From the IMG/VR virus record IMGVR_UViG_3300023110_002336, positions 1 through 64,000 of that record: DNA of 64,000 nucleotides; one strand, written 5' to 3'. A program made the translations under genes and the position numbers. Below, one piece after another: positions 42,901 through 51,130 of this stretch. This DNA is from a virus. How positions within the stretch are numbered: position 1 is the stretch's first letter; each line of letters begins with the position of its first letter. The notes below the pieces were generated by a model that ran no database searches, was not told the DNA's origin, and saw only the letters and a list, made by a program, of their open reading frames with translations.

Positions 42901-45900
42901 TTAATTCTCCAGAGTTTATGCCCCAATAGGTGTTCTGCCACTCTCCAACATAAACCGGGAAAGCACCTCTTTGGCGCGCGGTCTTTGCATAATTAACGTC
43001 TTCGTCTCCGTCTGAACTGTCCTTATTATCAACATAGAAATCAACATATTTCTTAGCACCAAATATGGCGAACCTATTAACAAGTCTGGCATGGTTAGTA
43101 AAAGGTCTTGCCATCGTGTCACAAAGAATCATATTGACGTAACCCCAGTTCTTTTCTCCGGGTCCGTTACCTAGCATGTCATACGAATAGGCTATTTTCA
43201 AATTATCTAAGTCTGCGGACAAGCCTGCTGATGCAGCTTGCTGTAATTCTTCCGGCTCATATGGAAACAGCCCATTGTTACAACCGGGATCAGACAATAG
43301 CGGCGGAAGGTTATTCATAATTGTGGCTGGAATGCCATCTTGTAATACGTTATTAAGGGTCTCAAAATCATCTGTAGGACGAGTACAGAGAGTTGCAATC
43401 TGCTCGTCGGATGCTCTTCCTGCAAGGATTTCTGCACGTAGTGAACAGAACTCTTCTATTTGATCTGGAGTTGCACATAACGTGGGATTAGCCGGAAGAT
43501 CAAGATTTTCATAAGTTTGATTTGCTATGTTATCCAATTCATCTTTGACTTCTGACGGCAAAAGATTGCCGAAATTGGTAAAGAAAGAGCCAATCGCACT
43601 TCTATTTGGCATAGCCTCTCTGAAATCTGGGAACTGGACTTCTATAATTGTGTCAACTATGGATAGGAATTCTTGTGATGGGTTACCAAGTGAAGCATCA
43701 ATAATTTCTTGTCTTGTTGATGATGAAGCAATCGCCTCGTTAAGCTCTAGAACTCTATCTTTATTTGCAAGGTTGGCACCAGCACCACCAAGTGTCTCAA
43801 ACATGGAAGCAATAGAATTGTCTACATCTTCATCCGAAGCATTGGGTCCACATATAGATTCTCTTACAATATCTCTAATCGTTGTATTACCTGTAACCAA
43901 TCCCGGTAGGCTTCCAATAATGTTGCCTGCTGTTTCAAGTGCTTTACAGATTGCCTCACCAAGAATCTCACAAATCTTAACCATTAACTTGATTAATATC
44001 TCTAGAACTGCTTGAATAATTGCTTCTTTGATAGCCTCAACTATTCTTTTAATAATTTCTGCAAAATTTATCTTTGGAATAAATAACTTTGGCAAAGCAA
44101 TATCGCCTATGTTTCGACAGAATGGAAGCTCGACATCCTTTAGGAAGTCCATTATACTCGGAGTGAATAGAGGCGGACGAGGACAATCAGCCACAGCAAG
44201 AATCTTACTGATAATTTCTGCACCGGGAAATTCATTTAGCTTATCTACAAGATCTAACAATCTTCCTGAATAGTACTCAATCAATGCCAAAATGTATGCT
44301 TCCATTATGGAGTCAGCAGAGAATGTCTGTTCTGCTCTTTTTGCTACACTATTGATGGCATCTGCAGCGGGAGTTTGATTGCCGGATATTTGTTGCGGAT
44401 TATCATATTCGGTTCCCAGCCTCGGGCGATGACCAAAGTTACTGCTCTGAGCTTCGTAAACACCTGTAGACACAGTTGTTCCCTCATAAGGACCGGGAGT
44501 GCGAGAGGCTCTTTCTTGTTCAAGCAAAACTGGATCTTCAAAGGGTTTTACAAAATTTACATCACCAAACACGCTTGCATCTGCATCAACAGAATTTCTT
44601 TCTTGATCTTGTGCTGCTGTTTGTCTTGTTCCAGCAGATTGTTTTGCCTCTGCCAATTTTCTCTTGACTAAGGCATCTAGTTCAGCTTGCTCTTCTGGTG
44701 GTAGCCCAGCAAAAAGGATACCAAAATTTTCTATACCCATTGCCTTTAGGGCACTTGTCAAAGCAATTGTGAGGGCTTCTTCTAATTCCAAGCCTCCCCA
44801 CAAACAGCCAAGAGCGTCAAGCAAGAAATCAAGAAGACCACAAAGTTTCATTCTATCAAAAGAACTATCCCATAAATCTCTCGCCGCAAACTTGCCACCT
44901 AAGCCTGACGCTCCTATGAGCATTTCAGCACATAACTGAACAAACACATTTGGGTTTGTTTGTAGTTTTTCAAATGCCTGTTGGGTAGCCATTGCTTTCA
45001 CAGCATTTCTACTACCCTTACTGAAAATTGATTCCTTGCCTTTTTTCTTGCTTCCAAAAATGACAAGTTCCTCTACTGGCTTGTATCTTTCACCAAACTG
45101 ATCAACTAGATCCTGCTGTTCTTCGTCATCTCTACACAATTGCTTGTGGAACTGGTATGCCAAAATGTCGCCAATACCCAAGACATCATTAACCAGTTCT
45201 TGACCAAGACCCTGTATGTTTTCTCTGATCTTATCAGCAACACAACTAGAATCGCCCTCTACTATCTCTTCTGCGTCTAGAAAAGCAACAGTAGGGTATG
45301 TGTAATCTTGAATAAAATCAACAAAGTTTTTTGGATTACGTGCCGTGAGATCTCTTTCCATATCAGCTAATTGTGCGAAGTAAGCCATCGCTGTACGATC
45401 TTTGAATACATCGACCCTATTGAGCGCTGATAATTTATTTCCTTTGAAAACTTTTGGCTTTTCTCTACAGCCTAGCGAGAAGACTGATAACTTCCTTAGT
45501 TTAAAGTTTTTAGTAAATCCAAGTTTTAATTTTATAACTCTGTCTTTGCCAAAACCAAAACTACCTGCACCAACAATGTTGAATCCTCTACGATTCAAGA
45601 ACTTATCCAACTCAATTAGGACTCTAGCCATCTCGCTGCTTCTGCCAAATCCAGAGTCACCATATTTATCAATATTAAAAACTGAACGGGTTTCGTCAAA
45701 CACAAGGCTTGCGCCTTTCATGACTGATTCTACTTTGACATACCTAGAGTAAAGATTGATTCCTTTACGAACTCTTGTAAGCAAGACCGGCAACTCTGAG
45801 GCTAGGTAAGTAACCTCTATCGGCTCTCTTTCATCATCCTCTTCGTCGTCATCGTCATCTGCTTCCTCTAAGCCCCCAATGGCATCAAAGGGCACTGAAT

Positions 45901-46312
45901 ACAACAGAGATAAAGTAGAGTTTGCTCTTGCTTCAAGATCAAAATCTTTGTCAGAATCATAAGTTATTGCTTCACGCAAAGCCTCTATGTTTTCAAAACT
46001 GACTGCCTTCTGGTATTCATCCAGAAACAATTCAATCGCTTCTTCTTTGTAGGTTTCAAACCTGTCTACAATGCCTTCATTACCACCAGTATCATTGTGC
46101 GAAGTTTTAACGCCAACTTGATATAAACAAAGTTTCTCATTGAGAAATGGTGTGTTTAGGCTTGTTTTCCAATTCTGGACTATTGCTTTTGGATTCGGTT
46201 TGCAATCGAGACATACTTTCTCGATTGGTCCGGGTAGATCTACTTCGCAATCATCAATTAGAAAATCGCCATTTTTATCCTGATAGCGCAGGAAAGGTGA
46301 AGGATTTGACAT
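39956..46312 (-). CDS. Giant virion protein (2118 residues), tail/baseplate, unknown
   Basis: This is the second giant gene. It begins MSNPSPFLRYQDKNGDFLID, has an acidic run at about 151-163 (EADDDDDEEDDERE) and Lys/Arg-rich regions. A long amphipathic or hydrophobic helical stretch lies at about 750-805 (EIIKRIVEAIKEAIIQAVLE and IMVKICEILGEAIC-like), the kind of segment found in tape-measure or pore-forming tail proteins. The C-terminal third has a mixed pattern with repeated acidic loops. No enzyme motif is recognised. It lies immediately before gp25 and gp6, so baseplate or tail-hub function is inferred; a tape-measure role is a weaker alternative. Confidence 0.7.
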   Translation of the reverse strand: MSNPSPFLRYQDKNGDFLIDDCEVDLPGPIEKVCLDCKPNPKAIVQNWKTSLNTPFLNEKLCLYQVGVKTSHNDTGGNEGIVDRFETYKEEAIELFLDEYQKAVSFENIEALREAITYDSDKDFDLEARANSTLSLLYSVPFDAIGGLEEADDDDDEEDDEREPIEVTYLASELPVLLTRVRKGINLYSRYVKVESVMKGASLVFDETRSVFNIDKYGDSGFGRSSEMARVLIELDKFLNRRGFNIVGAGSFGFGKDRVIKLKLGFTKNFKLRKLSVFSLGCREKPKVFKGNKLSALNRVDVFKDRTAMAYFAQLADMERDLTARNPKNFVDFIQDYTYPTVAFLDAEEIVEGDSSCVADKIRENIQGLGQELVNDVLGIGDILAYQFHKQLCRDDEEQQDLVDQFGERYKPVEELVIFGSKKKGKESIFSKGSRNAVKAMATQQAFEKLQTNPNVFVQLCAEMLIGASGLGGKFAARDLWDSSFDRMKLCGLLDFLLDALGCLWGGLELEEALTIALTSALKAMGIENFGILFAGLPPEEQAELDALVKRKLAEAKQSAGTRQTAAQDQERNSVDADASVFGDVNFVKPFEDPVLLEQERASRTPGPYEGTTVSTGVYEAQSSNFGHRPRLGTEYDNPQQISGNQTPAADAINSVAKRAEQTFSADSIMEAYILALIEYYSGRLLDLVDKLNEFPGAEIISKILAVADCPRPPLFTPSIMDFLKDVELPFCRNIGDIALPKLFIPKINFAEIIKRIVEAIKEAIIQAVLEILIKLMVKICEILGEAICKALETAGNIIGSLPGLVTGNTTIRDIVRESICGPNASDEDVDNSIASMFETLGGAGANLANKDRVLELNEAIASSSTRQEIIDASLGNPSQEFLSIVDTIIEVQFPDFREAMPNRSAIGSFFTNFGNLLPSEVKDELDNIANQTYENLDLPANPTLCATPDQIEEFCSLRAEILAGRASDEQIATLCTRPTDDFETLNNVLQDGIPATIMNNLPPLLSDPGCNNGLFPYEPEELQQAASAGLSADLDNLKIAYSYDMLGNGPGEKNWGYVNMILCDTMARPFTNHARLVNRFAIFGAKKYVDFYVDNKDSSDGDEDVNYAKTARQRGAFPVYVGEWQNTYWGINSGELTVNEPTNAITTKKTKFVESKDDITALPDFGYNIGIEPVEDGYNIITRRRKAIPELTMTYRDNRAGNGNSDGTVDSMGIGDRFEFYFGEVRNGINIKNSNVRVKITQLLNYGNLSADVADTINNQNSKGSETAPAKPVADSAIIENQNYEFIGIDSGIDELLQSARRMSGDRNKFANFEASFQTLSDESPLVLMVSDILDIGTPAARSYWQNTIQTLASNFGNRVFTNDNPSFLYGAKPDSLTSELAEYGVEQDGVFKPYSEATFTDEDGIEQPLRNSDGVMGLSRDQYENGDNARVFYLDPAQFGGTYTNPKVYVKPVDAEGILGLVNVMFPELSPCKPYRTDLVDFGDIASKISTSYNNYPDDPRLAGDPDCIVERPFDRVLGRSSKAGIEGAISAACRIYASMHFLKTINTFAMFKPDFNTTLSSVYASFILEDMEKNMKDSQGQLAELFNPFKDDEFWYAFLEQAVQTYFNKIQSGSIIDIPTDVESALERIAAAQNRYKYPNRKDLKNAKKLGEAPLLQGLTQYREDENLAAVKSVEDDCKIILKEFMIEEVNFISNVFYKNMVEEKFIDKNNYVTNIHYHILTELTYGSQLKLNQELREEVASPITAGQSDYTDGDEFALEDGTPYVGYYHAMEDDEGDLVFMVGEEHGDDDRLLRPFANKVIVPIGDIDGASGDPTAPFKIRKYIRRNLGAPEEYSTELIKQIRNDGGDRLVSEVYPGTLQYVYDGQKTREGSVALDPDAPGRPIVGLQGELGLRYGLEFSTTSGDVIATAEIDVLDLPLNLLKGLEGNSKELLCLINKLIDDPNYKLFMEYAIPVKQILSAIAIYNDVSYLNSIGELTSGAKKSGEIGDGTASNTNKPGMAVEEDGTTSVSAPGWLPRAERGGFSPFVLTWDEWSKETLRKSDTVLKKMFKSYYYSREFGKQEKPDATGAQVAIQNLKEKFKFAPGARTVPWWHRRTSNPFNAKGQLCERKEDD

Positions 46313-46329
46313 TTTATGCTCTCAAATAA

Positions 46330-47343
46330 TTAGGTTGTCTTGACATTTCTACTTTCGATATAACGAAACCCAATTGGTTGTAAATAATTTATGTCAAATA
46401 GTGTGGCATCTATGTTGGCTCGCCACAAATCTATTGATGTGGTCACTTCTCTTGTGCTGTATAGAGCGAACGCTGCAGATATTAGAGGTCCTGCAATAGC
46501 AGGAGGTAAAGAGGCAGCAGCAGAAATTGCTATATTTAGAAGCTTTTGATTAGCTTTAGTTTTTCTTACAACACCAATGACATCTTGCAACAAGAACATC
46601 AAATCTTGAAATGCTTTTACTAGATTGTTGCCCATACCAACACCTTGTAGCGGATCATACATCTCGTCTTCGCCAAAGAAAGCACCCAAAGTTCCTGCTG
46701 CTGGTCGGGGCTCTGTGTTGTTTCCAGCAATTAGTTCGATAGTAGGAGCAGGAAGCATCTTACCTCCAAGAGAGTTCTTTTCATTAGTGGCTTGCATTCT
46801 GCCTGTAACTATTTTAACACCCTCTCGACCGATGATTCTCACACCATCAGCCTTGATACCAATACCAGAACGTTGTTCCATGTAACCAGATTTGCCCGGA
46901 TCTATACCAAAGTTTGCATCAATATCGGTAAGTTGTGAAATGTAAATTCTTGCAGCATCAGCCTGAAAGCTGTTGTCTGTATTTGTGCCATCATCAGGCT
47001 TACCCATAGATTGCCTCCCAACCACTAAATCAATTCTATTAGCCCCCATAGCTCCTTTGCCACCGTAACCACTGGCAGTTCCCGTAGGTTTATCTGCTCC
47101 AAAAGTTATAAAAGCGCCTTTGTGCTGGATAACATGTTCGTTTGGGCTCGCTGCATAATAAACGTTAATGTCTAGCTTTTCAGTGTTTAGTAAGCCGCTT
47201 AGTCTTGGTACAAGAGGAGAACCGCCAGCATCTTTGCTTTCCATATAGTCTTTTACTTCTCTCTGGATTCTTTTTGCCTCTTTACGACGAGTACCAGAAA
47301 ACTTACTAGGATCTATTATGCTTTTAGTTCTTGATTGTGCCAT
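46330..47343 (-). CDS. Virion structural protein, baseplate hub region
   Basis: The 337-residue product has a polar N-terminal half and a short run of beta repeats at about 165-190 (SGIGIKADGVRIIGREGVKI) reminiscent of needle beta-helix strands. A hydrophobic Ala/Leu-rich helix follows at about 270-300 (LNIAISAAASLPPAIAGPLI). There is no signal peptide. It is flanked by the M23 hub-like peptidase upstream (17 bases) and the giant 2118-residue protein downstream. A hub or spike-associated role is inferred; no family is recognised. Confidence 0.68.
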   Translation of the reverse strand: MAQSRTKSIIDPSKFSGTRRKEAKRIQREVKDYMESKDAGGSPLVPRLSGLLNTEKLDINVYYAASPNEHVIQHKGAFITFGADKPTGTASGYGGKGAMGANRIDLVVGRQSMGKPDDGTNTDNSFQADAARIYISQLTDIDANFGIDPGKSGYMEQRSGIGIKADGVRIIGREGVKIVTGRMQATNEKNSLGGKMLPAPTIELIAGNNTEPRPAAGTLGAFFGEDEMYDPLQGVGMGNNLVKAFQDLMFLLQDVIGVVRKTKANQKLLNIAISAAASLPPAIAGPLISAAFALYSTREVTTSIDLWRANIDATLFDINYLQPIGFRYIESRNVKTT

Positions 47344-47360
47344 TGTTTTAATCCTTTAAA

Positions 47361-48548
47361 TTATGAGTGTTTTGAAGTTTGTTTAGCAGTCGCCGCAGAT
47401 GATTCCACAACTGCAGAAGACAGTTCGGCTTCTCTAGCGGCAGTTGCGGCAGCGTGAGCGGCTTCTCCAATGTGCCAAGCTGGATTTAGTTTATCACCAT
47501 TGCTTCTATGTAACTGAAGGTGTAGGTGAGGACCAGAACTATTTCCTGTGTTTCCAGAGTATGCAATTATGTCTCCAGCCTTGACAAATACACCAGATTT
47601 TGCTGTCAACTCTTTTCCTGAAAGGTGCATATAAGATGTGAACCACCCATCTGGATGTGTAAGTCTTATAAAATTTCCTCCACGAGAGCCCTTGTAAGTG
47701 CCATCTGGCTGTTTACCACAGTCTTTTTCTGCTATTGCAACAAGTTTTCCATCCACAGATTTTAGATTAGAAAAATTGTCTTTGCAGTTTGAAGCTCTAA
47801 TAGATACCGTACCATCGTGCATTGCTCTAATCGGAGTTTCAACTTCCGCTCCTAGATCTAAACCTCCGTGAATACCACTACCTCTTTTATTATAAAAATT
47901 ATCAGACACCGGATAACCACTCAAAGGATTTGATAATGGACCAATTGAAGGCTCAAAGTGTTCTTTGTAGCTTGTGCTTATACTACCAACACTAGTAAAG
48001 CTAACAGATTTAAATAAACTCTCCATAGAATCACAAACTTCTTTTTGTTTTTCATTCACGGGTTTAAAATCATTTTCAGATGTGTGTCTTACAATACCAA
48101 GATAAGATTTTGCTCTTCTGCAATTAAATTCATAATCTAGACCTGACTCAAGAGTTACTTTTACAATATCGCCTTTCTTTGGTCTAGCAAAATGATTTGT
48201 TATAACCCGACAAAGTTGTGTATTTAAAGTATTTATTTGAGTTCTTTTTTCATCTGAATAAGTGGGATCGTCTTCACAGTCTTCTGCAAGGAATTTTTGA
48301 GGCTGATTACCTATTAATTTAACGTAAAATTGATATTTTCTATCACCATCTTTTGGATTTGGATTTCTTGATTTTTTATATCCATCGCTCTCAAAATCAG
48401 CAGGAACATTTACAGGCGTTGTCATCACCTTAGCTTCAAACTCATTACTTCTTTTAACACCGGGATTAATCGTTTCTCGGGCTGCATTAACAAGTAGTTC
48501 CATACCAGCGCCCGGATAATTAATTTGATTGAAATCAATCCTCGCCAT
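47361..48548 (-). CDS. Tail-associated M23 metallopeptidase (hub-like)
   Basis: The 395-residue product has an N-terminal domain with an OB-like stretch (QFYVKLIGNQPQ about 73-84; KKGDIVKVTLESGLDY about 124-139). A C-terminal M23 (lysostaphin-type) zinc peptidase domain follows: H227 and D231 in HGGLDLG, SYMHLSG (H308), and GPHLHLQLH with H341 and H343. It cuts peptide cross-bridges in the cell wall. In T4 the hub gp5 carries a lysozyme; here a peptidase fills the likely analogous role of local wall opening during infection. It ends in an Ala/Ser-rich tail and couples to the previous gene by a one-base TGATG overlap. It might also serve as endolysin. Confidence 0.85.
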   Translation of the reverse strand: MARIDFNQINYPGAGMELLVNAARETINPGVKRSNEFEAKVMTTPVNVPADFESDGYKKSRNPNPKDGDRKYQFYVKLIGNQPQKFLAEDCEDDPTYSDEKRTQINTLNTQLCRVITNHFARPKKGDIVKVTLESGLDYEFNCRRAKSYLGIVRHTSENDFKPVNEKQKEVCDSMESLFKSVSFTSVGSISTSYKEHFEPSIGPLSNPLSGYPVSDNFYNKRGSGIHGGLDLGAEVETPIRAMHDGTVSIRASNCKDNFSNLKSVDGKLVAIAEKDCGKQPDGTYKGSRGGNFIRLTHPDGWFTSYMHLSGKELTAKSGVFVKAGDIIAYSGNTGNSSGPHLHLQLHRSNGDKLNPAWHIGEAAHAAATAAREAELSSAVVESSAATAKQTSKHS

Positions 48549-48835
48549 CAGGTTTCTCCTTGAATCATGTCAAAGAGGCTTGCCTTGTCCTCGTCAGACA
48601 AACCAACTTCTTTGGTTCTCTCCTTTTGCTTGAGGGTGAGAACCTTTACCAACTGTTCATTAGAGCGCTGCATGGTTTCAATGTGCTTTGCAGCGACGGG
48701 GGAAAGTGCTCGGTTGTTTTCTGCGTTTTGAGCGATTTGGTTGGCTAACTCATTCAAGAACTCGCGCGCAACCTTGCGGTCGTTGCGAATGTTCTCGATT
48801 GCTTCGTCCATCAAATCATCAAATTCATCGCTCAT
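48548..48835 (-). CDS. Small acidic helical protein coupled to the late sigma factor gene
   Basis: The 95-residue product is helical: MSDEFDDLMDEAIENIRNDR, then a long amphipathic helix and a Lys-rich segment, ending DKASLFDMIQGET. It starts with an ATG overlapping the gp55 stop as ATGA. Its position suggests a transcription co-factor such as gp33 or a terminase-related helper. I see no similarity to T4 gp33 beyond size and the acidic-hydrophobic C-terminus, so it remains unassigned. Confidence 0.65.
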   Translation of the reverse strand: MSDEFDDLMDEAIENIRNDRKVAREFLNELANQIAQNAENNRALSPVAAKHIETMQRSNEQLVKVLTLKQKERTKEVGLSDEDKASLFDMIQGET

Positions 48836-49524
48836 ATTTTGCCATTCTCCCAGTCTGACTTGAAGTCACAGTATAGCTCTCTAAACTTGTTCAGAGAATT
48901 TACGACCTGCTTTGTATTGAGACCTGTAATCTCTCGCAGATATAGGTAAATAGCTTTTTTATTAAAAATTTCTATGTCGTCTTTGCTCTCGAACAGAACG
49001 ATGATTGCCTTGTATACGCGCTCATCATTGTCGCGCATGTCATTGAATTCCCAAGTCTTCATGTCTTCATAGAAGGATCTCCAGAATTCTCGTTGTAGTT
49101 GCTCAGTGACCCATGTCTCTTCTGTTGCCAGATACTCTTGCTCGTACTTCTTGGGAGCAGCATCGTAGTCTACCTCTCTTTGATTCTTGCGCTTTTGCTT
49201 CTTGACCTTATGGATAAACCAGTTTTTTGTGATCACAGAGAAGTAGGAGAATGCTTTGTGTCCTTTCTCGGGCTGGAACTTGTCAAGGATGGTCATTAAC
49301 CATACCTTACACTCTTCTCTTAGGACATCGATGTTTGGAAGAGTCGTGAACTTGTATGTGTATACGATCTTGTCTACCATCTCACTGAACGCAGGCTGCA
49401 ACATTGTTACATAGATCTCAGTCTTTCTCCTATTACAGTCTGTAGAGCAGTACTCAATAATTGCCTGTTCGTGCTCTTTGGTAAAATAGTGATTAGATTT
49501 CTTCGATCTGCTGCGTCTCGGCAT
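48832..49524 (-). CDS. Late-transcription sigma factor, gp55-like
   Basis: I choose the ATG at 49524 (MPRRSRSKKSNHYFT) since GGAG lies six bases upstream, rather than a longer frame. The 230-residue product carries a central region LREECKVWLMTILDKFQPEK followed by AFSYFSVITKNWFIHKVKKQ, which matches the core of phage sigma-like factors (region 2). A Lys-rich linker and a DNA-contact C-terminal part follow. In T4 this protein directs host RNA polymerase to late promoters. It is placed between small regulatory genes and the tail module. No T4-type TATAAATA promoter is convincing in the tiny gaps, so its target is unknown. Confidence 0.85.
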   Translation of the reverse strand: MPRRSRSKKSNHYFTKEHEQAIIEYCSTDCNRRKTEIYVTMLQPAFSEMVDKIVYTYKFTTLPNIDVLREECKVWLMTILDKFQPEKGHKAFSYFSVITKNWFIHKVKKQKRKNQREVDYDAAPKKYEQEYLATEETWVTEQLQREFWRSFYEDMKTWEFNDMRDNDERVYKAIIVLFESKDDIEIFNKKAIYLYLREITGLNTKQVVNSLNKFRELYCDFKSDWENGKI

Positions 49525-49822
49525 CTTCTTCTCCGTCTGGTATGTATATGAAGTCAAACTCGTCCATGTATTCTCGGAAGGAACGAGCGTGATCCATCAA
49601 AGCTTGCAGTGTCTGATCACCGTAGAACGCCTCTAGTTCGTACACCTTCTTTACATGCTCGGCAAAGCTTCCTGCTGCTGCTCGTAGATCATCAATCTCT
49701 TCTGAGATCATGACAAGCTTTTGTGCTACGTTGCGAGAATACACAAACAGCAGTGCATTGATCCCGAGAGACAACAACAGGATAAGTGATAGTATCATTT
49801 CTAGCCTACTCATAAAGTCCAT
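49493..49822 (-). CDS. Single-pass membrane protein with coiled-coil domain
   Basis: The 109-residue product has one N-terminal transmembrane segment (about 9-28, MILSLILLLSLGINALLFVY) and a helical domain (35-85), ending in an acidic tail. I use the ATG at 49822 because AAGGAG lies ten bases upstream; the ATG at 49813 has no ribosome site. It overlaps the FmdB-like gene by 17 bases and the gp55-like gene by about 32 bases. No function is recognised. Confidence 0.68.
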   Translation of the reverse strand: MDFMSRLEMILSLILLLSLGINALLFVYSRNVAQKLVMISEEIDDLRAAAGSFAEHVKKVYELEAFYGDQTLQALMDHARSFREYMDEFDFIYIPDGEEDAETQQIEEI

Positions 49823-50060
49823 TATTTGCTTTCTCCTTCATCTCAGCCAGTAGCTCACGATTGGCTTCAATGTATTCGTTTGTGAGGGCACCAGTAGCCT
49901 TAGAATCTTCCTGTTTTTTGTTCAGGACTATCGGCTTACCCACCATTTTTGTAACGCTCTCGTGCCCACAGAGGTCGCAAGACTCCTTTTGCTCCGAGAA
50001 CGAGTGAAAAGCCACGAAGTCTCCCTCGCAGCTTTCACATTTGTATCGATAACGCGGCAA
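49806..50060 (-). CDS. FmdB-like zinc-ribbon protein
   Basis: The 84-residue product begins MPRYRYKCESCEGDFVAFHS and has two CxxC pairs, C8-x-x-C11 and C28-x-x-C31 (CDLCG), the FmdB-type zinc ribbon. Small proteins of this type occur in many phages and may bind nucleic acid or ribosomal partners. The start is TTG at 50060, directly adjacent to the previous stop (TAATTG), with GGCGGG upstream, since no ATG precedes the conserved MPxYxY start. The rest is a Lys-rich helix. Confidence 0.75.
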   Translation of the reverse strand: MPRYRYKCESCEGDFVAFHSFSEQKESCDLCGHESVTKMVGKPIVLNKKQEDSKATGALTNEYIEANRELLAEMKEKANNGLYE

Positions 50061-50282
50061 TTAGTCGCCCGCCATGTTGAGCAAATCTTGCTCGGTAATT
50101 GGCTTGCTGTTGCTAACGCGGACAGTTGGTGGATTCGTTACGACAAGACCTTCATCTCCTGTCTGTAGTTCAAAACCCTTGATGATTGGAACTATGTCCA
50201 ATTCGTTTAGCAGTGACTCCTGAAGAGCCATCATTAGGGCACCTACTGCCTGATTTGATAGTTTGAATGTTCCGTTGCTCAT
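50061..50282 (-). CDS. Small phage protein of unknown function
   Basis: I choose the ATG at 50282, with AAGGAG five bases upstream, over a longer frame to 50324. The 73-residue product begins MSNGTFKLSNQAVGALMMAL, a helical stretch, and continues LLNELDIVPIIKGFELQ and a polar Thr/Val-rich tail ending LNMAGD. No motif is recognised. It begins two bases after the stop of the sugar dehydrogenase gene and abuts the FmdB-like gene. Confidence 0.68.
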   Translation of the reverse strand: MSNGTFKLSNQAVGALMMALQESLLNELDIVPIIKGFELQTGDEGLVVTNPPTVRVSNSKPITEQDLLNMAGD

Positions 50283-50284
50283 TA

Positions 50285-51130
50285 TTACTCCTTTGAAACG
50301 GCGCGACCGGGCATGTTTTCCCAATCTCTGTTAATTCTCACCTTATTATTTTTCTCTCTAGTCGCTTCTAGAATTGTTGGCTCTAGTCCCAAACTTGATG
50401 CTACATAAATCATTGCATCTAAATCCTTTGGGAAACAATGCCCACCATACCCAAAATCTCCATCAGGTCCGGGGACAGCGAGGTGACTTCTTCCAATTCT
50501 TTGATCAAAAAGCGCATACTCAGTCACCTTATCATAATCAATTCCTAACTCATTGCAAATCTGGTACATTTCATTTGCAAACGACACCTTCGTTGATAAA
50601 AAGTTATTAATAAAATATTTTACCATTTCTGCAGTTTGGTATCCTGTTTTAATAATAGGAATATACGGAAATGCTTTTCTAAACATTGTTTTTACTTGAG
50701 TTGTATAAGGTCTTGGTCCTCCAAGGATAATACGTGTCTGATTTTTAAAATCTTCTATTGAATTTGCTTCTGTAAGAAATTCTGGGCTAAATATAATATT
50801 TAAACTAATAAACGTATCATTTAGTCTTTCACAAGTACCGGGCGGGACCGTAGACTTTATAACAACGATAGGGGTGCGATTGAATTGTCTGGAAAGCTCA
50901 TCTATGTTTTTTAAAGAGGCTTCTACGATTGTCAAATCGCATTCACCAGTTGAACGCATTGGTGTTGGCAAGCACTGAAAAATAATACCAGAATGTAAAA
51001 CCAGCTTTTCAAGAGTGGAGTTAGATTTGGTTTCATTAATATCGTATGTTCTAATATTATAAAAGTTTTTCAAACCTTCATAGATAGCTGTACCCACAAA
51101 ACCTTGTCCAATTATCCCTACAGAACTCAC
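50285..51130 (-). CDS. UDP-glucose/GDP-mannose dehydrogenase family protein, short form
   Basis: The 281-residue product has the NAD-binding GIIGQGFVG (5-13), SPEFLTE (115-121), KYFINNFLSTKVSFANE (171-187) and the catalytic cysteine in GYGGHCFPKD (C232). It therefore keeps the NAD-binding and central domains of nucleotide-sugar 6-dehydrogenases but stops about 40 residues after the active site, lacking the C-terminal sugar-nucleotide-binding domain of the usual 400-plus residue enzymes. The start is GTG at 51130, overlapping the previous stop as GTGA. It may oxidise a nucleotide sugar or have lost activity. Confidence 0.82.
   Translation of the reverse strand: MSSVGIIGQGFVGTAIYEGLKNFYNIRTYDINETKSNSTLEKLVLHSGIIFQCLPTPMRSTGECDLTIVEASLKNIDELSRQFNRTPIVVIKSTVPPGTCERLNDTFISLNIIFSPEFLTEANSIEDFKNQTRIILGGPRPYTTQVKTMFRKAFPYIPIIKTGYQTAEMVKYFINNFLSTKVSFANEMYQICNELGIDYDKVTEYALFDQRIGRSHLAVPGPDGDFGYGGHCFPKDLDAMIYVASSLGLEPTILEATREKNNKVRINRDWENMPGRAVSKE

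Noticed and set aside
39956-46312. Tape-measure protein
   Set aside because: It has a hydrophobic helical stretch but is not repetitive or predominantly coiled, and it sits among wedge genes with no tail tube or sheath genes nearby.
48548-48835. gp33 late co-activator
   Set aside because: Adjacent to gp55 and similar in size, but no sequence resemblance that I can see.
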